This document shows positions 10,623 through 22,107 of a stretch of DNA of 64,000 nt, piece by piece. The stretch's first letter is position 1. Each line of letters opens with the position of its first letter. This DNA comes from Cryphonectria parasitica EP155 (lineage: Eukaryota; Ascomycota; Sordariomycetes; Diaporthales; Cryphonectriaceae), in NCBI RefSeq assembly GCF_011745365.1, contig NW_024468916.1, positions 2,587,630-2,651,629 of the forward strand, read 5' to 3'. The notes below the pieces were generated by a model, which searched no databases, was not told where the DNA came from, and was given only the letters and a program-made list of their open reading frames with translations. The translations under genes and the position numbers were made by a program.

Positions 10623-11535
10623 CTCAGGTTGGCGAAGGGTTGCTAGAAGGCCAATTGATGGTGGATGACCTTCCTTGCAAGGTCAAACTCGTGCCTGAGG
10701 TGCTTTGATAGCTCCCAACAGGTAGGGGGGGGGTGGTGCTCGTAAGGGCCTCGGGGAGTGGTGATGTCGACTGTAAGGGAGCTTGGATCTAATGCTAGTC
10801 AGCACCGAGCCGGCTCTGACTCTGCAGGCTGCTAATCACGTGATGACCCACCCCCAGTATGTATGTAGTCTGTAGTGAATACCTTTTAATTGACGAGGTT
10901 GGCTCATACAGTGAAGTTTGACAGGCCCCAAGGGACGTGGAGTTCTCTGCAGACTACTGCAGACTCATGCTCATATTGCAAGCAAGTTTCTCTGTTGCAG
11001 TATTTGGGTCTTTAGAAGCTGGCTGGCAGTCACCCTCCACTCCCCCCTTCCAAAACCCCAACCCCGATACAAGCCTGGAGGCTAGAGTGACTGGCCAGCG
11101 CTGACTAAGTGGTCCCTGGCTCAGTAGCCTTATGTCGTTCTACGCACGGGCCAACCAGCAATCACCTTCTATGCAGGCTTTGATTCCGCGATCATCATCT
11201 TCAACCTCTCCAACTTTCTTCCACCAGACCAAACCACCCTCGGATCTTTGCCCCATCCATTTCAAACCTCCTCTACCCTCTACCACACAAACATATTCAT
11301 CACCGGTCTTTTCTACCCATCATAGACTTCATTGGTGTTTCAAGCTCTGCATCTTTCTGTCCTTCCGGGCCCTCTTCTGTTCTGCATTTGCATGACTGTT
11401 TGTCTCATTGGGCAGCACTTTAACACACCACTATCCCCCATCTAGGAGCACTCCTCCACAGAGCAACGTGTTTTGTACATTCTGCAGCTGGGTTCCTTCC
11501 AGTCATTTTCATTGTCATCAACCCCAGAAATCACC
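10623..11535. promoter_or_regulatory. Divergent promoter region of the complex I gene and NOT4
   Basis: 913 bases between the two start codons, with no coding sequence. A perfect ten-base palindrome, ATCACGTGAT, lies at 10836-10845 and contains the E-box core CACGTG. The last 350 bases before the NOT4 ATG are a pyrimidine-rich leader. The shared region may serve both promoters. Confidence 0.6.
10836..10845. promoter_or_regulatory. CACGTG palindrome (E-box-like)
   Basis: The palindrome ATCACGTGAT lies about 215 bases upstream of the complex I ATG and 690 bases upstream of the NOT4 ATG. In fungi, CACGTG cores are bound by bHLH proteins such as Cbf1-type factors and by some bZIP proteins. That it is functional here is inference. 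Confidence 0.4.
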
Positions 11536-14500
11536 ATGGCACCTCAAGATACCTACCTCGATGATGAGGAGGAGACCTGGTAAGTCTTGTTCTGCTCCTT
11601 GTCAGCCATCCGGAACCACAGCCCTCACCATGCCCGCCCTACATTTTGACAAGAACAACAACACCACCACCACCAAAAAGACCCTACTGACCTTTTAACA
11701 GTCCTCTCTGCATCGAAGAGTTCGATCTTTCGGACAAGAACTTTCGGCCTTGTCCGTGTGGTTACCAGGTACGTTTGGTTTAACCCTTCGCCCCTTCTGG
11801 CTCCCTTTGGCGGCCCGCTTCGCACCGCCCATGTGGTAGCCATCGTTTTGCTTACCTATAATGTGTCCATATAGGTGTGCCAGTTCTGTTTCCACAACAT
11901 CAAGTCGAACATGAATGGTCTCTGCCCTGCCTGCCGCCGACCTTACGACGAGAAGACAATACAGTACAAGGCCGTCACTGCTGAAGAGCAAGCAGAGTTT
12001 CGTGCCAACCTCCAAAAGTCTCGAAAGAAGCGCGCCGAACTGCAGGGCCAGAGGGAAGTCCAGAAACGCGAGTCCGAGAAAGATGCACGCAAGAACCTTG
12101 TCGGCATCCGTGTCGTCCAGAAAAACCTGGTCTACGTGACCGGTCTGACACCCACGGTCAAGGAAGACGAGCTGCTCAAGACCCTCCGACGTCCTGAGTT
12201 CTTTGGCCAGTACGGCAACATCCAGAAGATATCCATCAGCAACCGAAAAAATCAGGAAGGCCAAAATCAATCCCTGGGCATCTACGTTACCTTTGAAAAG
12301 AAGGAGGATGCGCAGCGCTGCATCCAAGCAGTCAACGGCTCGCAGAACGGCGATCGCATTCTCAAGGCGCAACTGGGCACGACCAAATACTGCTCCGCCT
12401 GGTTGAGACATGAGCAGTGCACCAACCGTCAGTGCATGTTCCTGCATGAGCTCGGTGAAGAGGAGGACAGCTATACGAGGCAGGACCTTTCGTCCCTGAA
12501 CAGCATGCAGACGCACCGTACCGGTGGCAACGCAGGGCCATCGTCAAGATCTGCATCCCGACAACAAGGAGCCCAACCCCAGGCCCAAGTCCAATCCCAG
12601 TCGTATTTGCCCTCTCAACCCATGGCCCGCACCTCTAGCAAGGAGGGCTCCGATGCGGGAGAGGGTCCTGCCCTTCCCGCCTCTGCAAACTGGGCCCGCA
12701 ATCCACAACAACGCAGCCGGCGCGGCAGTCATGCCACTAGTGGTGCAGCATCAAGCCCGGCCGTTTCCATGTCTTTGCCGGTGACAACTGAAGCAACGGA
12801 GGAGGCCGTCGAGGTCCTGCCTCAAGAGGAGGCTCCCGGCCCCGAGGAAGCTCCCCCAGCTGAGATTGCGACCAACACAGCGGCCCTCGAGGCCCCCAAA
12901 CCGGAACAGCACCCTGCCGACATCGCGTTGAGGGAGATGCTTCGAATTTTGGGCGCCGGCGAATTGAGGCTGAGACCTATCAGCCCTGACAATAGCTGCC
13001 CTCCCTTGTTCGATCCACGAGGTGGTGAGAAGCGCCGGGCGATGCGAGAGGAGGAGGAACGACGCCTCGACGGAGAGCAAGACGAGCAGGGAGAGCCTAT
13101 GGACCTGTCAGAGGGTGAGCCTGAGAGCGGCAGTCTAGCATTAGGCGGAGAGCCCGAGGATCGCGATCACGGTCGTGAGGTGCAGGCCTTCGAGCAACGT
13201 CGTGTCATCGCCCAGCCACCCATCTCGCGATCCAGTACTGATGGACTTTACGGGCCAGGCATTGCTTCTGGGTTCAGTCAGCAAGGCGCACCCGGCGTCG
13301 CGGCGGCTCTCGGCAATCGCACCCTGACTCCACAGCAACAGGCTTACCTGCGTCCGCAGCGCAGCTTCACCGACAGCCTGCCTCCTGGTATCACTCCCTC
13401 TCCGTCATCGCTTTTCCAGGGTCAGGGACACAGCCGCCAGACTTCTCGTTTTAACTTCGGCTCAGACACGCAGACATCTGCTGCCAACACCTTGAAGATG
13501 GCGACGAACCCTCGTCTCATGGCTCAACAGGCCTCCAACCCCGCCTTTCACTCTCAGCCTACCGGTCCGTACTATTCTTCCATGCCTGGCCCTCCACCAG
13601 GGCTCAAGTCTACCGGCACGCCGCCCAACATGTTTGGTCAGGGCGGATCGTTTGGAAACTCGGGGTTCGGTGCCAAGGACAACAATGAGGTCTTGCAAAA
13701 CTTGATCCGCGGACGGACTGCTGGCGTCGGCCAGGCTCATGATGCTAGCAAGCGTGAGTTTATGTTCCCTACCTTTCCCTACCACCAGTACCCACCCTCC
13801 ACCTCCTCCACCCCAGCTCCTGCTACCGCCGGCCTCATGGCAGCGCTCTATCCCAATGGAGCCCACCAAGATATCGGTGCCAAGCAGAAGAAGAAGGGGA
13901 AGAAGCACAGGCACGCTAACACTTCCTCCTCTGGGGGAGGTGGCTTAGTTGATCTTGCGGACCCGAGTATACTGCAGGCGAGAATCCAGCACCATCAACA
14001 GAGCAATGCCGGAGTCGGTTCGGCGGGACTGTTCGGTGGCCAGGCTTCAGGTGGGTACAACCCAAATGTGTTGTACAACAACACGACACAGTACCGCGGG
14101 TGGTAGATCACGCGTCTTTGTTTCTTCTTTCTTTTCTAGCACATCCTCTCGCCGACCTGGCGAGGTTTTCACGTTTCCTTTTCCCTGTTTAATGTCGACA
14201 TGAAGCGACTTTTGTTCTTCTTCTGCTGTACGAAGTTTAATGCAGGCGTGTCTGGCTTGCGAACGGGTGGTCACGGGGCAGCACGACGGGCACGAGCGGG
14301 GCGGATCTTCTTGCCTGCTTTTCTGAACTTTGAGCGAGCATCGCAACACTTGGCAACTGGCGGATTACAGGCTGGCGAGAAGGTTGCGCAGGCGTCGATT
14401 CTGCATTTGGACAAAAGGAGTTTTGAGAAAAAACAAATCGTCAACAGATTCGTCCACGGCGTTATTTCACGCGCACACACACACACTTGGTTCGCATTCT

Positions 14501-17286
14501 ACACAACTTTCACACATCCTTCGGGCTCAGGGTTAAGTCAGGCAAGCCATCTCGTCTTCCCCAAGGTCACAGCACCCATGTACGTTAACACAACGTGCCC
14601 AGTTTCCGGTCAATTACCCGGGGGCTGAAGCGGCATGCACTGTGCGGAAAATAAAGAGCTTTTTACAGCTACTTCAACAATACCTTCACTATTCCTGAGC
14701 GAACCCCAGGATTGTCTAGACGGAAGCCGTGACGTAACCTTGGGCCCTCTTGTACATAAAATCCATACTGTGGGGGCTTTTGTCGTGCTGCCTTGTGACA
14801 CACTCATTTTGAGACCGAAATAGCGCTGTTGTTTTCCCCCCCTCCCTTTTGCTTTCTCTGGCCCTCATGTCCTACACTTCATACTACCAGACCTACTTGA
14901 GGGGACATGAAAAGCTAACTCCCTCGCAGAAGACGATTACGGCTTCACACCAGAGGCTGCCTTCGACGTCGACAACCTCGTATCTGACGACCAGGCTGAC
15001 GACGCACGCGTGGCATCGCCATCGCCCTTGGCTTCTTTCTCCCAGTTTGGGACACCTAGAACGCCTTCTGTTCCCCCTGGTCTGGGCTTCCAACCCCTCG
15101 GCCATCCTCCACGGATGGCGACGCCGACTAGACCCCCGCCAGGCCTCCTTAATCTTCACACCACCCCCATTGCGCCGGCAGCCATGATGATTGCTACGCC
15201 TACCCCAGTCACTCCCCTCAAGCCTGCTCTCACTCCTGTATCCTCTTCTATCGCCGAATCCCCCAAAATCAGTAGGAAAGCGTCTGCTGTACACTCTGGC
15301 GCAGAAGCGAAGAAGAGCATCAAAGCCTTCGCAGTCGAGAGTGGTCTGTCCAAAGAAATCACGTCTCAGGCCAAGGGCTCTACCAAGGGCAAAAAGCCTG
15401 TGCTCCAAGATGAGGACTTCCCGGCTCTGGAATCCGCAAAGCCTGTGTCGCGCACATCGACCCCAGGACCGACCAAGGTCCCGTCCGTCAAGACGCCTAT
15501 GGCTATCAAGAAAGCCCCAGTTGAAACTCCGACAAAGTCAGTCGCAAGCCCTGTCGTTTCTGACACGCATGCGGGTCTGGACTCTGCACACAAGCCAAAG
15601 AAGGCCGACAAAAAGCCCATGCCTGCCCTCAATATCGCTGCAGCTACCAAGGCGGCCAAGAAGTCGAACCCGCCGTCTGCCGTGACGTCGGCCGTCGAGA
15701 AGCCTGATGACGCAGCATTCCCGGCCCTGCCTACCCCAAGCTCAGCTGTCGTGTCCTCGCCGGCTGCGCGAACCGGGCCGAAAACATTGCGAGTGATCTC
15801 TACACCCAAGACGGAGACACCTCCCTCGATTCCTGCGCAAGCCTCCCTCCGTCATACTTTCAGCGGCCTGGGCCGACCAGACACGCCTGGCAGCGAGAAT
15901 GTGTCGGATTCGGCATCGATCATTTCGGCGTCTGTCTCGGCCTCTCGTACCAACTCCCCGCCACCTGTCAGCCGTATTGGGTCAGCGGCTGTTCGCTCCA
16001 CCACCAAGAGCCAGCAGCGGAAGGCGAGGAAGGACGCGACAAAGAAGGAGGCTGCTGCGATTGCTGCTACTGCCAAACCGGAGCCCGAAGTCGAGATTGC
16101 CCCTATCCTAGGCCGTAAGAAGAAACAAAAGAAGGAGAAGCTAATTGCTGCACCCAAGGAGGCGGTGACTCCTGCTCCTGTCAGCCGTCCTCCCTCTCCC
16201 GGTCCCGCTGAGGAGAGACCTGTCGAGAAGGACGGCAAATCTACCCCAGAGAAGGCATCAACATACAGGCAGGCCGTCAACGAGTCAATCAGCTTGACAG
16301 AGCCGATCGTACCTCGACCGAGGAGAAAGGAGGGCAACATGTCCTCTCAAGGAGAAGCACCAAAGCCAGCCCTTGACAAGCCGGTTCCGTCTCCTGCAGC
16401 TATTTATCAAGATCTCGTCAAGGGCGGCCTAATCTCGGACCCCGAGGCTCTGAATGTCTTCAAAGCTATCTCAAGCACGTCACACCGCTCTGACCAATTC
16501 ACCACACAACCTGTTTCTACGGAGATTCTTGAAGACATCTCGAGTTTTTTCACCAACGAAGATCATCTGACCCTCATGGGTGGCAAACCTGTGCGCAAGA
16601 CCTTCGAGGGCATCCGCTACCTGTTCACGCCTCCGGCAGGCTGCGTGCGCAATCTGACGCCCGCTGAGGAGGACCGCTTTATCGAATTGCACGCCAACCT
16701 GGTGGCTACCAACAACAGTGCTGGGGCATATGTGCACACCCGCTTCGACACGGGAGCCGGTTCCAACGAAGGTAAAGGCCGCGCCGTCGCCACTGGCACC
16801 TACTTTCCTCGAAGCCCAGCCTTCTTGACCGCAGATACGGACCTGCTCCTGCCCACGGTCGACGACCCTGCGCACATTATGAACCGTAAGGGTGTCCTTG
16901 CCAACATCAAACAGGCGATTCTGACATGCTTGAATCTAGGCACGATGACGTTCGATCCCGAAGTGGAGCTTTCCCACTCGCCAGCTCTGAGCAACGGTTC
17001 AGCAGCGTCACCAGCAGCCACGTCCAAGAACACCACCAAGGCTCTCGCGCCGTCGCTCCCTACCTTGGCGGCGACTGATGGCGGCGACAGCGACTTGAAG
17101 CACAGCCAACCCCCCGCCAAAAGCGGTATGCTGGCTCATATCCCGGGCTTGACCTTGGATGATGTGGAACAGGCTTTTATGCTAGCCAGAAAGGAGGCCG
17201 AGAAGCTCGAAAAGAGTTTGAACCAGGTGATTAAGAAGAACCGACGGTTGTTGTCTCTCGCGTCTAGCAGCGGTGGAGGCCATTGA
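11536..17286 (+). CDS. NOT4: CCR4-NOT subunit NOT4, RING-type E3 ubiquitin ligase
   Basis: NOT4 is the ubiquitin-ligase subunit of the CCR4-NOT mRNA-decay and translation-quality-control complex. Exons are 11536-11579, 11702-11768, 11875-14050 and 14930-17286 (1547 residues). The C4C4 RING is complete: Cys15, 18, 32, 34, 39, 42, 54 and 57, built across three exons. An RRM (about 120-200) and a CCCH finger (about 210-230) follow. The rest is long and disordered, with several DEDFPAL/AAFPAL-type short motifs, and ends in a coiled coil (KEAEKLEKSLNQVIKKNRRLL). The 879-base third intron (GTGGGT donor, TCGCAG acceptor) joins QAS to EDDYGFTPEA in phase. Reading through it instead adds 18 residues and stops at 14106, giving a 780-residue form. 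The long form resembles other filamentous-fungal NOT4 proteins; the splice site is my inference. Confidence 0.88.
14051..14929 (+). other. Long (879-nt) third intron of NOT4
   Basis: GT..AG intron inferred from frame phase: one base of a codon before it and two after. It is about ten times longer than the other two NOT4 introns. Its first 56 bases are an in-frame coding extension that ends at 14106. It contains an AC tract (14474-14485), T-rich stretches and no independent gene that I can support. Confidence 0.7.
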
Positions 17287-19353
17287 CTCAGCAGCGCCCC
17301 GCGGACAATGTCATGGGGCTACGAAGTGGATGATGCAGTCCGGGTCAGGAGAAAACGCGAGGTCCTCCGGCGAGGTGCGGCGCGCGTTGGACAGATGGGC
17401 GTTCTTGCTGCCTCTGTCGGGTCTGGAGTCGACGCGCATGTACTGAACATCAGCTGCGGGCTCGCGCTGAGGACAGTGATAGCGGCGTTCTGGATCGTCT
17501 CTACGGTCCTCGAGAAGTTCGCCATGTGGTTTGTGATTAGGGCTTACGGTGTGGCGGTCTGGACGATGAAGACGCTACTACTAATACTTAATTAGGTCGA
17601 GGCTACGTATTAAGACACCAGCAGGATCAAGCTGGAGATGATGGGAGGTGATGGGAGGTGATGGGACAAGATGACATGGGACAAGGAATATGAGGCATCG
17701 GATGCCCTCTAGAAAAGGAAAGAAAAAAGAAAGCAGAAGAAATGTTTGGTCCCGAGTCGCAAGGTCCTGATCAAAACATTGTTATTACGAGGGAGGACCC
17801 CAGTCTTCCCTTGAAGGCATTGCCACACTGTGTCAAGTATCTACCAATTTGAAGGTCCGAGAAGAGGATGTCACGGGATAGTGAAACAGTCACACAGCAC
17901 TGGAATGACGAAGAATCGAAATGCGCTTCCGGAACTTCATTGCTCCGCCAATACAGAGAAGAAGTCATCCACACGTGCGACTATCAAGCAACCCACTCGT
18001 GCGCTTCTAAGACTTACGGACCAGGGCCAAAAATGAGCGTATTTTTGTCGTCTTGACTGATTGTCTAAATGCTACGGAAGGGAAGGGGTGTTACCCACCC
18101 ACAAATTCTGGACCGCTACAGAGAGAAAGCTTGTCTTGATGACTGCAGCCTTCCTGTGAGGCCGGCCAGGTTATTGACGGCAATGGGCGGAATGCCTCCG
18201 GGAGGAGGAGGAGAGGTGGAACCTTTGGGGGTATTATTGATCATCAACTTACTTAAAGGAGGTGCGAACACACGTCAGCTTGCCCTCCATCTCCCCTCTC
18301 TTGCGACAAGCCGAGAGAGGACTTTTTTCCCCTTCCGTTGCCGAACCATGGTTTCTTCGATGTCAGATTTGCCGAGCGGCCGTGATCCTCATTGGTTGAG
18401 GATATTGCGTCTGCTAGTTGGGAGGCTGTTATCGGTTGAGAGTGGAGATGGTGGCCTCGGGGCAATGGAGCGTTTGTTTGATGGTCCCAAACTTGGTTGC
18501 CTAAGACTATTCAAAGCAGGTTTCCCAAAAAGTACCTATGTATGACACTGTGGGTGTGGTCTTGACAGATCGGTCCAGTCACCAGCTCTATGGGCACAAG
18601 TGGACTCGTCAGACCGTCTGCATGATTTGTTTAGCTTCAAATGTAGAGCTCGTATATCTTTCCTTGCAGTTTTGGTCATCTCGTAGGAATTACAGTAGTA
18701 CATTGGTGTAGTGAGAGCACCATGTGTACTATCAAGCCAAGGGAGGATTGGGCATATATTGTGGCGTATTCAAATTATTTCTTTCCCAATCCGTATATGC
18801 ATCCTGTGAAACAAAGCTGGATGACCTTAAAAAGATTTACGCTAGGACTCTTTTGACCATGCTGCCCAACTGATATACATACATATATATAGAGATAGAT
18901 GTGTGTGTGTGTGCGTGTGTGTATATACTGTGCTCAGTGTCAAGAATTCAGCTCAACACTCTCTCTATACAGTAGGCGTCATGAACCTTCTCTTTGTTAA
19001 GAGCCTCAAGCCGCCATTCGATCTCGAGGAACCAGAATACGTACACTAAAAAAAGATGCTCAGTGCATCATATGAGAATGTATAGAGAGTAGCGTATCCA
19101 GGGAGAGAAAGCGGTGAAAACGAAATCTGAAACTGGTCAAGACTATAAAGGTTTAGATCACGGAGTATGGTCGCATATTAGAACAGGCACGTGGTCACGG
19201 AAAAGGGGAATTAGGGAGAGACCAAAGATGTTGATCTGCAGCATAAGGGACTAGTTATTTCCCATCAACCCCATTTTGCGCTTTTGTCCTTTTCCCTCTC
19301 CTTTTTGGGAATGGAACCACGCAGAGTAATTTCACTTCATCCCCCCCCCCCCC
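17287..19353. other. Gene-free interval
   Basis: About 2.07 kb between NOT4 and the next minus-strand gene, which converge here. A 95-residue open frame (17308-17595) starts 21 bases after the NOT4 stop, but it has no family features and is probably 3' UTR. The rest has a short GATGGGAGGT repeat (about 17640-17670), a GT tract near 18900 and a C run (19341-19353). I see no gene. Confidence 0.6.
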
Positions 19354-20202
19354 TCACACCTTCCGTACTTCATTCTCCATGTTCTGGGACTTGACATGGA
19401 ACATGCCTAGCGCCGTAAGCCCCTCTATCCCCCGAATCAGCGGCACGCTGTCCTTGAACAGATCCGTCTCCCGGTACTTCATGTGCGCGTCAATGCTCGG
19501 CCACCCGATGAGAGCTATCAGCATGCTGCCCTTCTGGCCCTCCTCCCCTCCGCGCACGGGGAAGTCGTTCTCTACCCCCCAGCCGAAGCTCACCGCCTGG
19601 ACATCGGCACACTTTTTGAGACTTGTCTCAGAAAACCGGGCGACACGATCACTGGCGGCGGTCTTGAGCTCGTCCGAGACGTCCGATGGGAAGAAGGCCA
19701 GCATGATCTCCGTCACGGGAGACTTGAGCGCAGCAGCTGGGTAGGGGTTGACGTCAATGTGCTTGGTGAACAGACCGCGGTCGAAGACCTCGGGGAAGTC
19801 TTTGACAATTCCCGATCCGTGCCTATGTACGGGCGGTCAGTGGCACCGTTCTTTTTCTTTTTCTTTTTTGGTTTCAGATGAATCATATTGCGTCCGAGGT
19901 TGTAATTTTTTAATACAGAGAAGAAGTAGTAGAACCGTCCAGGACGTCTCTATCTCAGAAAAGGAAAGGTGCACAAACTCTTGAGCGAATTTCTGGTGCT
20001 CCTCTACCGAGGCAAAGTCGAAGAAGGCCCAGAAGTTCACGGGGTTCTCCTCCTCCAGACCCCAGGACACACGATACGGACCAGTCTTCTCGCTGGTGAC
20101 GGCCTTCCAAGCAGTCGTTACGATCTTTCCCTCGCGTGTGGTCTCGTTCATGACGTCAAGGCCAGGTCTGACAGTCATACATCCGACTTCTGTGACAGGC
20201 AT
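19354..20202 (-). CDS. Dimeric alpha-beta-barrel (ABM-like) protein
   Basis: Exon 1 is 19979-20202 and exon 2 is 19354-19822 (230 residues). The intron (donor GTTTGT, acceptor ACATAG) joins FAQE to HGSGIVKDF in frame and holds CTTTT-type repeats on the plus strand. The open frame extends five codons further upstream but has no ATG there, so MPVTEVGCM is the start. Two ferredoxin-like halves are visible. The first has EVGCMTVRPG..WGLEEENPVNFWAFFDFASVEEHQKFA, the usual beta-strand plus 'W/A.F.s.e.h..f' pattern. The second has ALIGWPSIDAHMKYRETDLFKDSVPLI. This is the antibiotic-biosynthesis-monooxygenase/stress-responsive A/B-barrel fold. Such proteins are small cytosolic enzymes or binding proteins, and no substrate can be inferred. 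Confidence 0.75.
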
Positions 20203-22107
20203 GTTTGACTTTGGCAATGGGTTCTAAAAGTAATAGTTTAGGGTTTCACTTTTTTTTTTTCTTTCTGGGTAGGGTTGAGCGTAATGGGGGCAAAAGGGTA
20301 GGTGTCAAAGAGAAGAAATTGGCTTATGTCCGACGTTCCGGGGCGGTTCTAGAGAATTCAAACACTTGTCTTATATTTATGCTCTCGGAGATCAACCTTA
20401 CTAATTGACCAAGGGCGACCTTGAAAGGAGACGTAAGCACTGCTTTAGGCCAAAGACATGGGGATGGATGACAGTCAGCCGCACTTTTTCAAGGGTGGTT
20501 ATGTTGATTCTGACTTTTGTTTTTTCTTCTTGTTCTTCTTTTCAAGATCCTCTTCTTTCTTGTCTTCTTTTCTTCTTCTTCAATTTAGGCCAGCCAAGGG
20601 CCAGCCTCATCCATTATTCCCATCAGAACCACCTCCACCAAAAGTAACAAAGATGTGACTGGGGTTAGGGTTAAACACCATTTCCTTTCTACCGGAAACC
20701 AATTTATCCCCCTGTACCTGTCTCTTCTCCTGCGTAAAGAGCCCCTCCTCTACTCAAAACGGCTGAAGAGGGTGGGGGAGGGGCGTGTCCCAGACAGGAA
20801 TACTCAGGCCACACCCCCTCCTCAGTTGCGCCACCGCCGATGTTTGAGACGTGATGCAAAAGTTGTCTTGCATTTTTAGATGGAGGTAAATCAGATAAGG
20901 AACGGTTCTGGCGTCTTCAGACTAAAATTTTGGCGTTTATGACAATCCCCATTGGGGGGGGGGGGGGGCACATCATCATTGCACTCTTAGTTGACGTTGG
21001 TAACTGATCACATTTAATCCTTGTCTGACTTCGGCTGAATAGGTCCTTCAGACGGTGACCTCTTCCGTTTTTACTCTCGTATAGGGGACACATGAAGTCT
21101 CTGTACATACTTTGATTGGATTGTCGTGTGCAGTGGAAAGTCTCTACCCATCTTTGGCAGGTGTAAAGATTTTGCGACGCTGCAACCAGAAGAAAACCTT
21201 GGAAGCGCCCATAACCTGGGATGGGGGGAGGGTTTTAAAATAATTACAAACCGGCAATAAGGAGGATTGCAGAAAGGACCCCTCCCCTTCCTCGGTTTCA
21301 CTACCTTCAAATATTACCTTGTTTTTCTTTCTATTATTTCTTTATTTTGAAAATTTACTTTTCTCGTCTTTCTTCTGTCCTTTCTTTTTTCCTTTTCCCT
21401 TTTGAATTCCTTTTCCCTTCTTTTCTTTTCCCTCCTCGCCTCTCTCCCCCCACGGTTGTGTGACTAACAGCAGACCAGTTTCCGAACCTGCAAGGGTTCC
21501 TCTCTCAATCATCTGCACAGCTTGGCTACCTGCAGATGACCGACTGTGTGATACCCAAAACAGTCGCCGAGTTGCAGCAGCCAGTCTTGAGTGATTTACA
21601 GAGCCAGGCCCACAGTGAGCATTTTCGTACTTAACACGGTAGTGTGTCTCATGCAGGGCTTAAAAAGAAGCCTGTCTCTGGATAGGTGGCGGTCTTTATG
21701 CATTCATGACGCCCAGGTCGCTTTATAGCCTTTTTTGAGGCTCTCATGCTTAGGCCTCAACTTAATGATTAACTTTTTGCCGAGTAATAGATTGGAAAGG
21801 ACCCATTCATCGACCCATTTTCATGGTCAATACCTAAAGAAGTGTACCGGGGGGTGGGAAACATTTTCTTGTGATTTCAAAATCTACTCTACAGACCCTC
21901 TTTTTTTCTTCTTCTTCTTCTTCTTCTTTCTCTCTTTCTCTCCTCTTCCTTTCCTCTCCCCTTCGAAACCCTCAGTCATTACCGATAAAATTGTCCTTTT
22001 TTTTTTTTTTTGGTAAATTTTTCTTTTTAATTATCGTGTTCCATTTTATCGTAACAATCTCTTCAAACCCTTCTTGCAAGCAAAACGCATGAGGGGAAAC
22101 GACAACA
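20203..22107. other. Gene-free interval, pyrimidine-rich
   Basis: About 1.9 kb between divergent genes. It contains a G run at about 20955-20968, CTT and CTTTT tracts around 20510-20585 and 21320-21430, CTT repeats near 21905-21945 and a T run near 21996-22010. No coding sequence is supported. The last part is presumably the promoter and leader of the amidoligase-like gene. Confidence 0.6.

Noticed and set aside
17308..17595. A 95-residue open frame directly after NOT4
   Set aside because: It starts 21 bases after the stop codon, has no recognisable motif and is more likely 3' UTR.
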